Source: Serinicoccus chungangensis (GTDB taxonomy: Bacteria > Actinomycetota > Actinomycetes > Actinomycetales > Dermatophilaceae). Taken from it: 64,000 bases of DNA. Shown here one piece after another: positions 47,703 through 55,492 of the stretch. The DNA lies in NCBI RefSeq assembly GCF_001483745.1, contig NZ_LQBL01000022.1, positions 1-64,000 on the forward strand. Direction: 5' to 3'. The notes beneath the pieces were generated by a model. The model ran no database searches. It had not been told where the DNA came from and saw nothing but the letters and a program-made list of their open reading frames with translations. Both the position numbers and the translations under genes were made by a program. Every line of letters begins with the position of its first letter. Position 1 is the first letter of the stretch.

Positions 47703-47776
47703 GGTGAGCGACGGGGTTTGAACCCGCGACCCTCGCGACCACAACGCGATGCTCTACCTGCTGAGCTACGCCCACC
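47703..47776 (-). tRNA. tRNA-His (anticodon GTG)
   Basis: A cloverleaf on the minus strand with an encoded extra G at position -1 opposite discriminator C73, the identity mark of tRNA-His. Anticodon arm TCGCG-TTGTGGT-CGCGA and T-arm GCGGG/CCCGT are well formed. CCA is not encoded. Confidence 0.93.
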
Positions 47777-47869
47777 ATGCTGCGCCGGACACGTCCGGGC
47801 AACGCCGTCCATGGTAGCGCCTCGGGCCCGGTGCTCCGAAACCGACGACGACCGGTCCGGGGTCCAGCG

Positions 47870-48934
47870 TCAGCGCCGCGCGTCCTCGCGGCCCTCGAGG
47901 CCGGTCTCCTGCCCGCTGGCGCGCAGCTCGGCCGCCGCCTGCATCCGTACCTCGCGGGCCTCCCGGACCGCCTCGGCCTGCTTGGCCTCCTTCTTCTCCG
48001 TCCCGACGACGTCGCGCGGGGGCAGCAGGATCTCCTCCTCGGCGGCCATGCCGGCGGCGAGCTCGCGGCCACGCTCGATCTCGGCGTCCAGCTCGGCGCC
48101 CAGCACCAGCACGTTGTTGATGATGTAAAGCAGCAGCAGCAGGATGATGACACCACCGATGGCGCCGTAGGTGCCGTTGTAGCTGTCCTGCCCACCGAAG
48201 CCGGTGAGGTAGATGTAGAAGCCTGCGGCCGCGACGATGGCCGTGAGCACGGCGAGGGCGGCACCCGGGGACAACCAGCGGAAGGACGGGTGCCGGACGT
48301 TGGGGGTGCCCCAGTAGAGCAGGCCCACGATGACGACGAGGATGAGCAGGATCACCGGCCACTTGGCGATGTTCCACACCGTCGTGAACGTGCCCGACAG
48401 ACCGACGGCCCCGAAGATCGCCTCGGACACAGGCCCGGACAGGGTCACCGAGAAGATGATGAGCATGAGCCCGCCGATGAGCACCAGGGTGAGCCCCAGG
48501 AGCCAGGGCCGCAGCTTCCACACCGGGCGACCCTCGTCGATCTCGTAGACCTTGTTCATCATCCGGCTGAACGCGTTGACGTAGTTGGAGGCCGACCAGA
48601 GGGAGCCGAGCAGGCCGACGACCAGGATGATGCCGCTGCCGCTGGAGTCGGCCATGTTGCCGAGGTAGCCGTTGACCGTCGTGATGGTCTGCTCCTGCAT
48701 CCCCAGCTGCCCGCCCAGCTCCTCCACCACCTGCTGGGTGCCCCCGCTCTGGCCGAAGAAGGTCAGCAGGGTGGACAGCGCCAGCACCATGGGCGCCAGC
48801 GAGAGGATCGCGAAGTAGGTCAGGGCCGCCGCGAGGTCCGGGCCGCCGTCCTCGAGGAACTCGGACACCGTGCGCTTGGCGACGGCCTTCCAGTCGGTCC
48901 TGGCCGTGGTCGTCTTCGCCTGGTCGCTGCTCAC
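47870..48934 (-). CDS. YihY/BrkB-family membrane protein
   Basis: A 354-residue protein with six hydrophobic helices. Family hallmarks are DLAAALTYFAILSLAPMVLAL, WSASNYVNAFSRMMNKVYE and, before the last helix, GAIGGVIILLLLLYI. The C-terminal tail is charged and coiled. The family was once named ribonuclease BN, which is incorrect; its function is unknown. GTG start at 48934 is chosen because the family begins with a short cytoplasmic segment; the longer upstream frame has no support. Confidence 0.85.
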   Translation of the reverse strand: MSSDQAKTTTARTDWKAVAKRTVSEFLEDGGPDLAAALTYFAILSLAPMVLALSTLLTFFGQSGGTQQVVEELGGQLGMQEQTITTVNGYLGNMADSSGSGIILVVGLLGSLWSASNYVNAFSRMMNKVYEIDEGRPVWKLRPWLLGLTLVLIGGLMLIIFSVTLSGPVSEAIFGAVGLSGTFTTVWNIAKWPVILLILVVIVGLLYWGTPNVRHPSFRWLSPGAALAVLTAIVAAAGFYIYLTGFGGQDSYNGTYGAIGGVIILLLLLYIINNVLVLGAELDAEIERGRELAAGMAAEEEILLPPRDVVGTEKKEAKQAEAVREAREVRMQAAAELRASGQETGLEGREDARR

Positions 48935-49000
48935 GCCGTCAGTCTGGCACGCGGGGCCGACCCCGGCAGGACGGATCATCGGCACACCCCCGGCATGCGA

Positions 49001-49030
49001 GAGGCGCCCTGGCCGGAGCCAGGACGCCTC
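49001..49030 (-). terminator. Stranded tRNA-Lys terminator hairpin
   Basis: Arms GAGGCGCCCTGGC (49001-49013) and GCCAGGACGCCTC (49018-49030) pair with one mismatch around CGGA. If the mobile element is removed, this hairpin falls about 6 nt after the tRNA-Lys CCA end in the right orientation. I take it as the original terminator of that tRNA, now 13 kb away. Confidence 0.7.
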
Positions 49031-49035
49031 GCGTG

Positions 49036-49040
49036 GTGGT
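49036..49040 (+). repeat. Left target-site duplication GTGGT
   Basis: GTGGT directly abuts the left terminal repeat. An identical GTGGT follows the right terminal repeat at 62049-62053. A 5-bp duplication is typical of several DDE transposases. Confidence 0.75.
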
Positions 49041-49053
49041 GGGTAGTTCACGA
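49041..49053 (+). repeat. Left terminal inverted repeat
   Basis: GGGTAGTTCACGA. It continues inward as AATCCCCTGACCACGGGG, which resembles a second stretch of the right end (GTTCACGAAACCCCTGGTCA on the minus strand, about 62020-61992). Confidence 0.75.
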
Positions 49054-49165
49054 AATCCCCTGACCACGGGGTATGCAGACCCTCCGGTCGGGGCGGGTAC
49101 GTAAGTCGGGCGAGATTTGTACACCCGCACGGCGAACACACTAGAGATGCTCGGCGGAACCGTGC

Positions 49166-49717
49166 TCAGTCCCTCCGAGCAAGTGTCCCTTGATTGTCAG
49201 ACCACGGCTTGTGGTGACAGTGCTCGCTCTCACAAGCCTGCGGCTCTAGCACTGTGCCGTCCGAACCCGACACCTCGTGACGCTGGTCCCACCAAAGGGG
49301 AAAGACCGTCCTTCGCTGACCGTCGAAGGCAACCACCACACGCCGCGTGTCCACCTGCTCGACGCAGTAGGTCATCGTCACGATCTCCAACTGCTGCGAC
49401 ACATCGTCGTCCAGGCTGTTGACTCGGATCAGGTGTGCCCAGCGCTCCTCAGCGACTTGGCTCAAGCCCTCCTCAGAGAGCGCATGAACAGCAGAGCCAC
49501 GTCCGTGCGTCCGCTCCAGGCTAAAGACCTCATCTAGAGACAGTTCGTTCAACCGAGCCAGGTATCCCGCAAGGAGATAGAACTGCTCACATCGAGGCTC
49601 GGGCCAGGGGAACGGCCCGTCGTGGTCCGCGATGGACCAGTCGAGCGACCATGGCCCGGGCGCGGGCGACAGCAACGGGTAAGAAGCCTTGGCCGGCTTC
49701 TTTCTTCGACCCCCCAT
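49166..49717 (-). CDS. Candidate toxin paired with Panacea antitoxin
   Basis: A 183-residue protein of no family I can name. It starts with a basic tail (MGGRRKKPAK); the middle reads EQFYLLAGYLARLNELSLDEV, and the C-terminal part QVDTRRVVVAFDGQRRTVFPLWWDQRHEV (split here) looks like a compact beta-rich small-toxin core. ATG 49717 lies 10 bp after the stop of the Panacea-domain gene, so the two form an operon. PanA antitoxins are normally encoded beside the toxin they neutralise, which makes this protein the likely toxin by position. Target unknown. It is the leftmost gene of the element. Confidence 0.55.
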   Translation of the reverse strand: MGGRRKKPAKASYPLLSPAPGPWSLDWSIADHDGPFPWPEPRCEQFYLLAGYLARLNELSLDEVFSLERTHGRGSAVHALSEEGLSQVAEERWAHLIRVNSLDDDVSQQLEIVTMTYCVEQVDTRRVVVAFDGQRRTVFPLWWDQRHEVSGSDGTVLEPQACESEHCHHKPWSDNQGTLARRD

Positions 49718-49727
49718 GAACCAGGAC

Positions 49728-50225
49728 TCACCGAGCCCAGGCCGGGAAGTTGATGTCCTCGACGTGGTGGACAGCCTCGTCCGACTCACTCAGATGGGTG
49801 TAGTAGACCTTCATCGACTCATGGGTGATGAACGCTGTGGACTGCTCCCCTGGGGCTGTTTGGCCGCGTGCGATCTTCCAAGGGTCCTCGGCGTGGGTCA
49901 ACTCACTGAGTTGCGCCGCGCTCATGTTCCCGTAGGAGTCCAGGACCGCCTCCAGGGTTTGTACCTGGTCCTCGCTCAACTTGGCGGGGTTGCCGTGAAC
50001 GAAGTCCTGCGGGGTCACCTTGTACTTGCCCTTATGCACCCTGAAGAGGGGGTAGACGACAGGACCGTTCGCCCAGGCCTGAATGGGCTCAGCGAAGAGT
50101 GGTTCGTCATCCCAGACGAGCGACCAGGCTTGGCCGTAGTACACCAACTTCTGAAGTTTCATGGCAGTCATCTGGCCCTTCTTTCCCAGGATGTAAGCCG
50201 CCACATCTGCTGCGTTGACCGTCAT
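49728..50225 (-). CDS. Panacea-domain (SocA/GepA-like) antitoxin
   Basis: A 165-residue protein with a full Panacea (DUF4065) domain: MTAMKLQKLVYYGQAWSLVW (about 19-38), PIQAWANGPVVYPLF (about 47-61), AQLSELTHAEDPW (about 105-117) and a final ITHESMKVYYTHL. This domain serves as a versatile antitoxin in PanAT systems and appears as the SocA proteolytic adaptor. ATG with GGAGGAGG upstream. It is first gene of a two-gene operon with the candidate toxin. Confidence is high for the domain and moderate for the TA role. Confidence 0.85.
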   Translation of the reverse strand: MTVNAADVAAYILGKKGQMTAMKLQKLVYYGQAWSLVWDDEPLFAEPIQAWANGPVVYPLFRVHKGKYKVTPQDFVHGNPAKLSEDQVQTLEAVLDSYGNMSAAQLSELTHAEDPWKIARGQTAPGEQSTAFITHESMKVYYTHLSESDEAVHHVEDINFPAWAR

Positions 50226-50381
50226 GATGCTTCGCCTCCTCCGGCTCTCTCATCGACCAGCGCTCTCCCGCTGGCCCCGACATCAGTATGACGCAGAGCA
50301 CCCACAGAGTGCAGGAGGTGGGTGACGCTGGCAACTCTTCTCCCGGCGCAGGTCCACTTCTGGCTGTTCTCGCCGCCTGTC

Positions 50382-50401
50382 AGACCCCTCTGCAAGGGTC
50401 T
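50382..50401. promoter_or_regulatory. Dyad upstream of the 50.4-kb gene
   Basis: AGACCC (50382-50387) and GGGTCT (50396-50401) form a 6-bp inverted repeat just before the ATG at 50407. It lies in the 181-bp gap between divergent genes; operator or leader hairpin are both possible. Nothing else is clear in that gap. Confidence 0.35.
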
Positions 50402-50406
50402 TATCC

Positions 50407-51183
50407 ATGCAGCGCGCGTACACGTCCCTCCATTCCGGAACCGACCACGGGCAGGACCTCGTGACAGCACTGCTGTGGGCACGAGACCACCTGAGGAGCG
50501 ACCAGCACGTGACGCTGTGGTGCTCTGGTCAAGAGGCGCTACCGAAGGGTTGGGAGGCCCGATTCGTCAGGGAGGGTGTCGAAGTCGTCGCAGAGTGGCC
50601 TCGCCGTCGCGGCGGGACCGGCCCAAGGGCCTTCGCCGGTCCACTGGTGGCGGTCGGTTTCAACACGCTGGACACTGTGATCGAGGTCGAGCCGTTCAGA
50701 CATCCCATGTGTTTCGTGGGAGCGTACGACCCTCGCAACGATGAGCGCTTCGACATGCATGAGGACCACCCTCACGTCAGATGGGTGGAAGCCTTCGAGC
50801 CGAGGAACCTGGCTGGACCGATCATCTCGGTCCCGAACCCTTTGATCGAGGACGGTGTGGTGGCCAGCGCCCTGGAGTCCTTCACGGCCATGACCTACGG
50901 CGGCAAGACGATGTACGACTCGCGGGACGGAGGCCGAGTTACTTCTGGCTTGATGATGCTGCACCAGAACGGCCACCGCTTCGACCCCGAGCGCCTCTTC
51001 TCCGCAGCGTTGCGTGCGGGCTGGAAGGGCTCTCAGGCGTTGTGCTTTCGTAACGTGGCACGCGAGGTGGCGCGAGGCGTTCGCAAGCGCCCCAGCGAGA
51101 GGCTCGGGCTCGGATCGCTGGAGCGATGGCGTTCGAAGGCGAGCGAGCAGCACCCGTGTGGCTACCTCTTCCACGACTCGTAG
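50407..51183 (+). CDS. Hypothetical cargo protein
   Basis: A 258-residue soluble protein, no signal or membrane segment. The first half alternates beta strands and helices (HVTLWCSGQEALP, GPLVAVGFNTLDTVIEV, AGPIISVPNPLIED), suggesting a Rossmann-like fold; the second half is helical and basic (REVARGVRKRP). No catalytic motif is recognised. ATG 50407 directly follows the dyad. Its 3' end overlaps the convergent gene by 22 bp. Lower GC codon use than the host genes. Confidence 0.6.
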   Translation: MQRAYTSLHSGTDHGQDLVTALLWARDHLRSDQHVTLWCSGQEALPKGWEARFVREGVEVVAEWPRRRGGTGPRAFAGPLVAVGFNTLDTVIEVEPFRHPMCFVGAYDPRNDERFDMHEDHPHVRWVEAFEPRNLAGPIISVPNPLIEDGVVASALESFTAMTYGGKTMYDSRDGGRVTSGLMMLHQNGHRFDPERLFSAALRAGWKGSQALCFRNVAREVARGVRKRPSERLGLGSLERWRSKASEQHPCGYLFHDS

Positions 51184-51860
51184 AAGCCGTAGATGTCGAG
51201 CACCTTGGCTACCGGCATCCGCCACTCGGTCGCTGCCCCGGTGGTGAAGTCCCATACCGGGTAGCGGTCACGGGCGCGCTCGATCTCGTCCTCGTGCTCG
51301 ACCCAGACGTCGTAAAGCATCCCGAGGGCATCCGCACCTGCCCGATTCCAGGCCCTTCGCTCGGTCGGGCTCTCGGATAGTCCCTTGAAAGTCTGAACGA
51401 AGAAGGTGTCGAACGAGGGGATGCAGCCCCAGACGCCCATCATGACCTTCGAGACGAGGGTCAATCCTGTCCGGTCGGCGGGGATCAGAGCAGCGCGCAC
51501 TTCGTCCCAGGCGACGTTGAACGCCTCAAGTCGAGCGGTGTCCACATAGTCCGGAACGTCCCATCCGCGCAACGCCTTGTTGTGCTTCTCTATCACCCCG
51601 ATGACGGCCTGATAGTGAAGTGCGTTCGTCTCGTGGAAGAGGAAGGACGAGCCGCGCAGCATGCCCCAGGAGGCGAGGTAGTAGCACAGGTGCAAGCAGG
51701 AGGTCTCCATCACCTGTGTCGGCTCAGGATGGTCCTGGAAGTGCGAGTAGCACAGGTCCCAGGACCGCTCGCGACGGCGTGACGGGGCACGGGAGTCTCC
51801 ATCTCCACCGAGGAAGCCTTCAACGGCTCGCTCGATGCTTCCAGGCGAGATCGGCTTCAT
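51162..51860 (-). CDS. Hypothetical partner of PD-(D/E)XK protein
   Basis: A 232-residue protein, start ATG 51860 (TGAGGATG: the stop of the upstream nuclease gene, two bases, then the ATG); GTG 51878 is an alternative overlapping start. Largely helical with ETSCLHLCYYLASWGMLRGS and WGCIPSFDTFFVQTFKGL; it may be a DNA- or ligand-binding helical bundle. No family is recognised. The tight coupling to a nuclease-like gene suggests a two-gene system, possibly defensive. Confidence 0.6.
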   Translation of the reverse strand: MKPISPGSIERAVEGFLGGDGDSRAPSRRRERSWDLCYSHFQDHPEPTQVMETSCLHLCYYLASWGMLRGSSFLFHETNALHYQAVIGVIEKHNKALRGWDVPDYVDTARLEAFNVAWDEVRAALIPADRTGLTLVSKVMMGVWGCIPSFDTFFVQTFKGLSESPTERRAWNRAGADALGMLYDVWVEHEDEIERARDRYPVWDFTTGAATEWRMPVAKVLDIYGFYESWKR

Positions 51861-51862
51861 CC

Positions 51863-52306
51863 TCAGTCCGCCGTCCACGTCGCGCAGTCATAGGTCCCAT
51901 CCGCACGGAGCAGGACCACATGCACCCTCGCGTCTCGCAGGGCGGTGCGGGTGGCGTTGTGGAGGCTGGCGTAGCGAGGGAAGGCGGGGAAGACGAGCAG
52001 ACTCTCCCGCTCGGGCTGCGCATCCCGCAGCATCAGCGCAGCGAGGATGCCGTGCGAGAACCAATGACGCGCCTGGGTCGTCGGCTTGGTCTTCTTGGTC
52101 TCGTGCGCTCGGCGAGGGTCCACGTACTTGTCGGAGGGGTAGCCCTTGACCTCGGCCCCGAGCAGACGCTCTCCACGTCGGGCCAGCACGTCCACCCCTC
52201 GCGACTTCTTCGCGGTGTCCGCCAGCGACTCGATCTCCCAGTCGACTGCGCGAAGGACGTCCGCGAAGACATCCTGGACGGCACCTTCCCACGGCCACGG
52301 CTGCAT
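51863..52306 (-). CDS. PD-(D/E)XK nuclease-fold protein
   Basis: A 147-residue protein with a Mrr/Holliday-resolvase-like core: SRGVDVLARRGERLLGAEVKGY gives Asp39, Glu52 and Lys54, the catalytic D-ExK triad. A helical N-terminus with VQDVFADVLRAVDWEIESLAD precedes it. Such small nucleases occur in restriction and anti-phage loci. ATG 52306. The following gene starts 2 bp after its stop. Confidence 0.68.
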   Translation of the reverse strand: MQPWPWEGAVQDVFADVLRAVDWEIESLADTAKKSRGVDVLARRGERLLGAEVKGYPSDKYVDPRRAHETKKTKPTTQARHWFSHGILAALMLRDAQPERESLLVFPAFPRYASLHNATRTALRDARVHVVLLRADGTYDCATWTAD

Positions 52307-52514
52307 GGCGTGAGGCTACTGCGTTCAGCGACCCGCCCCGTCTGCCTACCGTCGCGCCAGGGCGAGCGGGCTGGTCACAAGGCCCTCGCCAGCCGCATCA
52401 GAACCTCGCCCCCCACCCAGAGGCACTGTGTCGGTCCGGCATGGCAGGCTCCGTCCTACGGGCACCGCGCCACGCGGAGCCGACAACAAGATACCGACAT
52501 CAATGGATGCTAAG

Positions 52515-52534
52515 GTCGACGCTATAACGTCGAC
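52515..52534 (+). promoter_or_regulatory. Promoter dyad with two GTCGAC sites
   Basis: GTCGACG (52515-52521), CTATAA, CGTCGAC (52528-52534): a perfect inverted repeat that contains two copies of GTCGAC, with the -10-like TATAAC at 52523-52528 between them. It lies 20 bp upstream of the HTH start codon. The linked endonuclease belongs to the XamI family, whose type member recognises GTCGAC. The rest of 52307-52514 shows no gene. Confidence 0.6.
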
Positions 52535-52553
52535 TCTAGCCGGGGAGGCCACC

Positions 52554-52772
52554 ATGACCGCAGCAGTACGCCAGCGTCGCCCACACAACGAACTGAAGAA
52601 CGCTATGCGCGACTTCCTTCGCGGCAGAGGCGAACCCGCGAGTATCGCTGAGATCAAGTCCGGCGTCGAAGGCGTGGTAGGAAGGGCACCCGACTCCTCC
52701 TACAGGAGCGCCCTTCAGGACGAGCGCTACTTTCTCCGGGTCGCACGCGGAGTGTTCGAGTCCAATGAGTAG
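52554..52772 (+). CDS. Small winged-helix protein of the R-M operon
   Basis: A 72-residue HTH protein. NELKNAMRDFLRGRGEPASI, AEIKSGVEGVVG and SSYRSALQDERYFLRVARGVF form a winged helix like the HB1/HARE-HTH domains found next to restriction genes. ATG 52554 follows GGGGAGG; the upstream ATG 52503 would lie before the promoter dyad. It overlaps the methyltransferase start by 8 bp, so it is probably the operon's controller. Confidence 0.75.
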   Translation: MTAAVRQRRPHNELKNAMRDFLRGRGEPASIAEIKSGVEGVVGRAPDSSYRSALQDERYFLRVARGVFESNE

Positions 52773-54384
52773 GCAGTTGGCTCTCACCGGCCTGGAGAGC
52801 ATCGAAAGCCTGTCCGACCTCACGGCCCTCTGCTTCGGTCTAGGTGCGGACAGTATCGGCACCATCACTCAGAGTGAGCGGTCTTTGTCGCGCACTCAGG
52901 CGTCATCGGGGCTGATCGAACAGGCACGTCAGGCGATTGTGGGGGGTCAGGACTTCCTGGGCGACACCTACTGCGCGCTGAAGTCGGTCGAGGCCCGACG
53001 TCCTGAGGGTCAGACCTACACCCCAGCCAGCATTGTTCAAACGATGCTCGCATGGGCCGGCGATCAGACGACTCCAGCCCGCATCGTTGACCCCGGAGTG
53101 GGTTCCGGGCGATACGCACTGGCCGCAGCCCAGAAGTTCCCGGAGGCCCACGTGGTAGCGGCAGACACTGACCCCCTCGCCCTGCTGATGACTCGCGCGA
53201 CGGCAGCAGTGCTCGGAGTTGGGGAGCGTCTGGACCTTGTGCTGGGCGACTACCGATCACTCACGCTCCCGCAGATCGGTGGGCCCACCCTGTTCATCGG
53301 GAACCCGCCCTACGTACGCCATCATCAGATAGATCATGGCTGGAAGCGCTGGTTCCTTGACAAGGCGAGAACGAAAGGACTGGGAGCAAGCGCGCTCGCG
53401 GGCCTACACGTGCATTTCTTCCTCGCGACGGCCCTGCACGCACGCGCAGGCGATTACGGTGCCTTCATCACCAGCAGTGAGTGGCTGGACGTGAACTACG
53501 GCAAGTTGATGCGGGAACTGCTCGTGTCGGACTTCGGCGCAGACTCGATCCACGTACTTGACCCTGAATCTGCGCCGTTTGCCGATGCCCAGGTCACCGG
53601 CACGATCACCTGCTTCAAGGTTGGGGAACAGCCGGAATCAGTCAAGATGCGGCAGGTCTCATCCATCGCGGAACTCGGGACCCTGGCCGAGGGACGCGAG
53701 GTCTCACGCGCTCGACTCAGCGAATCCACCAGGTGGTCTGTCTTCACACGGGTCTCCCCCACCCTTCCTGAGGGGTACATCGAACTAGGTGAGTTGGCTC
53801 GCGTGCATCGTGGGGCCGTGACAGGCGCAAACAAGGTGTGGGTGCGACGAGACGGCGAGACATCACTCCCTGCCAGCGTGCTGTTCCCTTCCGTGACCAA
53901 AGCCCGTGAACTCTTCACCGCTGGAGATCGGCTACGGGTGAAGGACGGCCTACGAGTAGTGATCGACCTCCCACAGGACCTCGACGCCTTCGCTGATGAC
54001 GAGCGCCACGAGATCGAGCGCTTTCTGTCCGAAGCCAAGAAGGCTCACGTTGACGAGGGGTACATCGCCTCATCGCGGAAGAGTTGGTACAGCGTTGGCC
54101 TACGTGCCCCCGCTCCGATCCTCGCGACCTACATGGCGCGACGCCCGCCCGCGTTCGTGCGTAACGACGTGGCCGCCAGACACATTAACATTGCTCACGG
54201 TCTATACCCCCGTGAGGACATGTCTGAGGAACTTCTGGACAACCTTGCGCGCTACCTGCGTGGGTCAGTGCGGACTAGCCAGGGACGGACCTACGCAGGC
54301 GGGCTGACCAAGTTCGAACCGAGGGAGATGGAGCGCCTTCCCGTTCCCGCCCCCGAGACTCTCTTCGAGATTGGGGCGCTCTGA
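52765..54384 (+). CDS. N6-adenine DNA methyltransferase (type II)
   Basis: A 539-residue methyltransferase that should protect host DNA from the linked endonuclease. SAM-binding motif I DPGVGSGR (about 109-116) and catalytic NPPY (180-183) identify an amino-methyltransferase, most likely adenine-N6. The C-terminal half is the target-recognition region, with a partly conserved TaqI-like specificity stretch (LGELARVHRGAVTGANKVWV). It starts within the HTH gene end and is followed by the endonuclease 15 bp later. Confidence 0.9.
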   Translation: MSRQLALTGLESIESLSDLTALCFGLGADSIGTITQSERSLSRTQASSGLIEQARQAIVGGQDFLGDTYCALKSVEARRPEGQTYTPASIVQTMLAWAGDQTTPARIVDPGVGSGRYALAAAQKFPEAHVVAADTDPLALLMTRATAAVLGVGERLDLVLGDYRSLTLPQIGGPTLFIGNPPYVRHHQIDHGWKRWFLDKARTKGLGASALAGLHVHFFLATALHARAGDYGAFITSSEWLDVNYGKLMRELLVSDFGADSIHVLDPESAPFADAQVTGTITCFKVGEQPESVKMRQVSSIAELGTLAEGREVSRARLSESTRWSVFTRVSPTLPEGYIELGELARVHRGAVTGANKVWVRRDGETSLPASVLFPSVTKARELFTAGDRLRVKDGLRVVIDLPQDLDAFADDERHEIERFLSEAKKAHVDEGYIASSRKSWYSVGLRAPAPILATYMARRPPAFVRNDVAARHINIAHGLYPREDMSEELLDNLARYLRGSVRTSQGRTYAGGLTKFEPREMERLPVPAPETLFEIGAL

Positions 54385-54399
54385 CTTAGGCTGGGAGAC

Positions 54400-55317
54400 A
54401 TGGCCCACAGCCCAGCCCCCAGGTGGTCTCAAGACCAACTCGCAGAGCACGCCGCCATGGCGGTCCGGGACTTCAGGGACGTTCGCATGCACGAACCCTT
54501 GGAGCAGTACCTGGAGACGTTTGATCAGTACCGCACGGCAGTGGAGAACCTCATCGAGGGCACGGTGGACTTGTCGCGGCTCAGCGATGAGGCCGTCGAG
54601 TACGTGACCGATCCGCATCTCCTGACTGCTGTCCGCTACCTTGCTTCCCCAGCGGTGAGCGAAGACGACCTGAAGATTCTGGCGGAGGCCGTCCTTAGTC
54701 CCGGACGGCTGCGCAAGGACCCTGAGATGGCGAAGCGAGTGATCGAGACCGTGATGCTCGGCCTGGACCGGAATCGGTTCCCGTGGGTCAGTGAGGACCG
54801 GGAACCAAGCCAGGCCGAGCGCGAGATGGCCATCATCTCCACCACCGCTCTCATCGCCACGCAGCGCGTTCAGACGGACAGGCGAAACAGCGCCAAGAAC
54901 GTCCAGGAGGACGCAGTAGCCGAGTACCTCCTATCCATCGGTTTGACACAGGTGGCGAACCGTTCCGTACGCACAGCACGCGATCTCCCGTCGCCGGGCG
55001 AGTTCTGCCGGGAGAGTTTGTTCGGCAGTCGAAAGGCCGACCTCATCGTCAGCCTGTGGGATGGCCGCGCGATGCCGACCGAGTGCAAGGTCAGCAACTC
55101 GTCCACGAACAGCGTCAAGCGCTTGAACAACGACGCGGCGAAGAAGGCGAAGACCTGGAACGAAGAGTTTGGTTCGGCCAACACCGTGCCCGCGGCGGTA
55201 CTTTCTGGAGTCTTCAAGGTGCATAATCTGGAGCAGGCCCAGGCAGATGACCTGACCATCTTCTGGGCCCATGACCTAGAGGCCATGGGCGCTTTCATCG
55301 AGAGCACACTCTCCTGA
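54400..55317 (+). CDS. XamI-family type II restriction endonuclease
   Basis: A 305-residue protein. ALIATQRVQTDRRNSAKNVQE, GEFCRESLFGSRKADLIVSL and CKVSNSSTNSVKRLNNDAAKK match the XamI family as I know it. Asp214, Glu228 and Lys230 (ADLIV ... TECK) form the PD-(D/E)XK active site. XamI-type enzymes cleave at GTCGAC. The companion methyltransferase lies directly upstream. The 3' end overlaps a convergent small gene by 23 bp. Confidence 0.8.
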   Translation: MAHSPAPRWSQDQLAEHAAMAVRDFRDVRMHEPLEQYLETFDQYRTAVENLIEGTVDLSRLSDEAVEYVTDPHLLTAVRYLASPAVSEDDLKILAEAVLSPGRLRKDPEMAKRVIETVMLGLDRNRFPWVSEDREPSQAEREMAIISTTALIATQRVQTDRRNSAKNVQEDAVAEYLLSIGLTQVANRSVRTARDLPSPGEFCRESLFGSRKADLIVSLWDGRAMPTECKVSNSSTNSVKRLNNDAAKKAKTWNEEFGSANTVPAAVLSGVFKVHNLEQAQADDLTIFWAHDLEAMGAFIESTLS

Positions 55318-55492
55318 CAGAGGCGACCACACCTGCGTCCGCCCAACCCTCGAACGTCTGGGGGTAGTTCTGCCGCTCACCCTGCCCCGCCCGCAGAGCC
55401 TCCCGCGCAAGACGCCTGTCCTCCCGCTCGTCGGCAGCGATCCGAGCCTCCAGATCGGCCATCCAGTCCGGCAGAGGCTCTGGCCCGCTCAC
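55295..55492 (-). CDS. Small hypothetical protein
   Basis: A 65-residue charged protein (ARIAADEREDRRLAREALRAG forms a long helix). Start ATG 55492 overlaps the stop of the upstream membrane-protein gene (ATGA), so the two are coupled. The 3' end overlaps the endonuclease gene. No known family. Confidence 0.5.
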   Translation of the reverse strand: MSGPEPLPDWMADLEARIAADEREDRRLAREALRAGQGERQNYPQTFEGWADAGVVASVRRVCSR

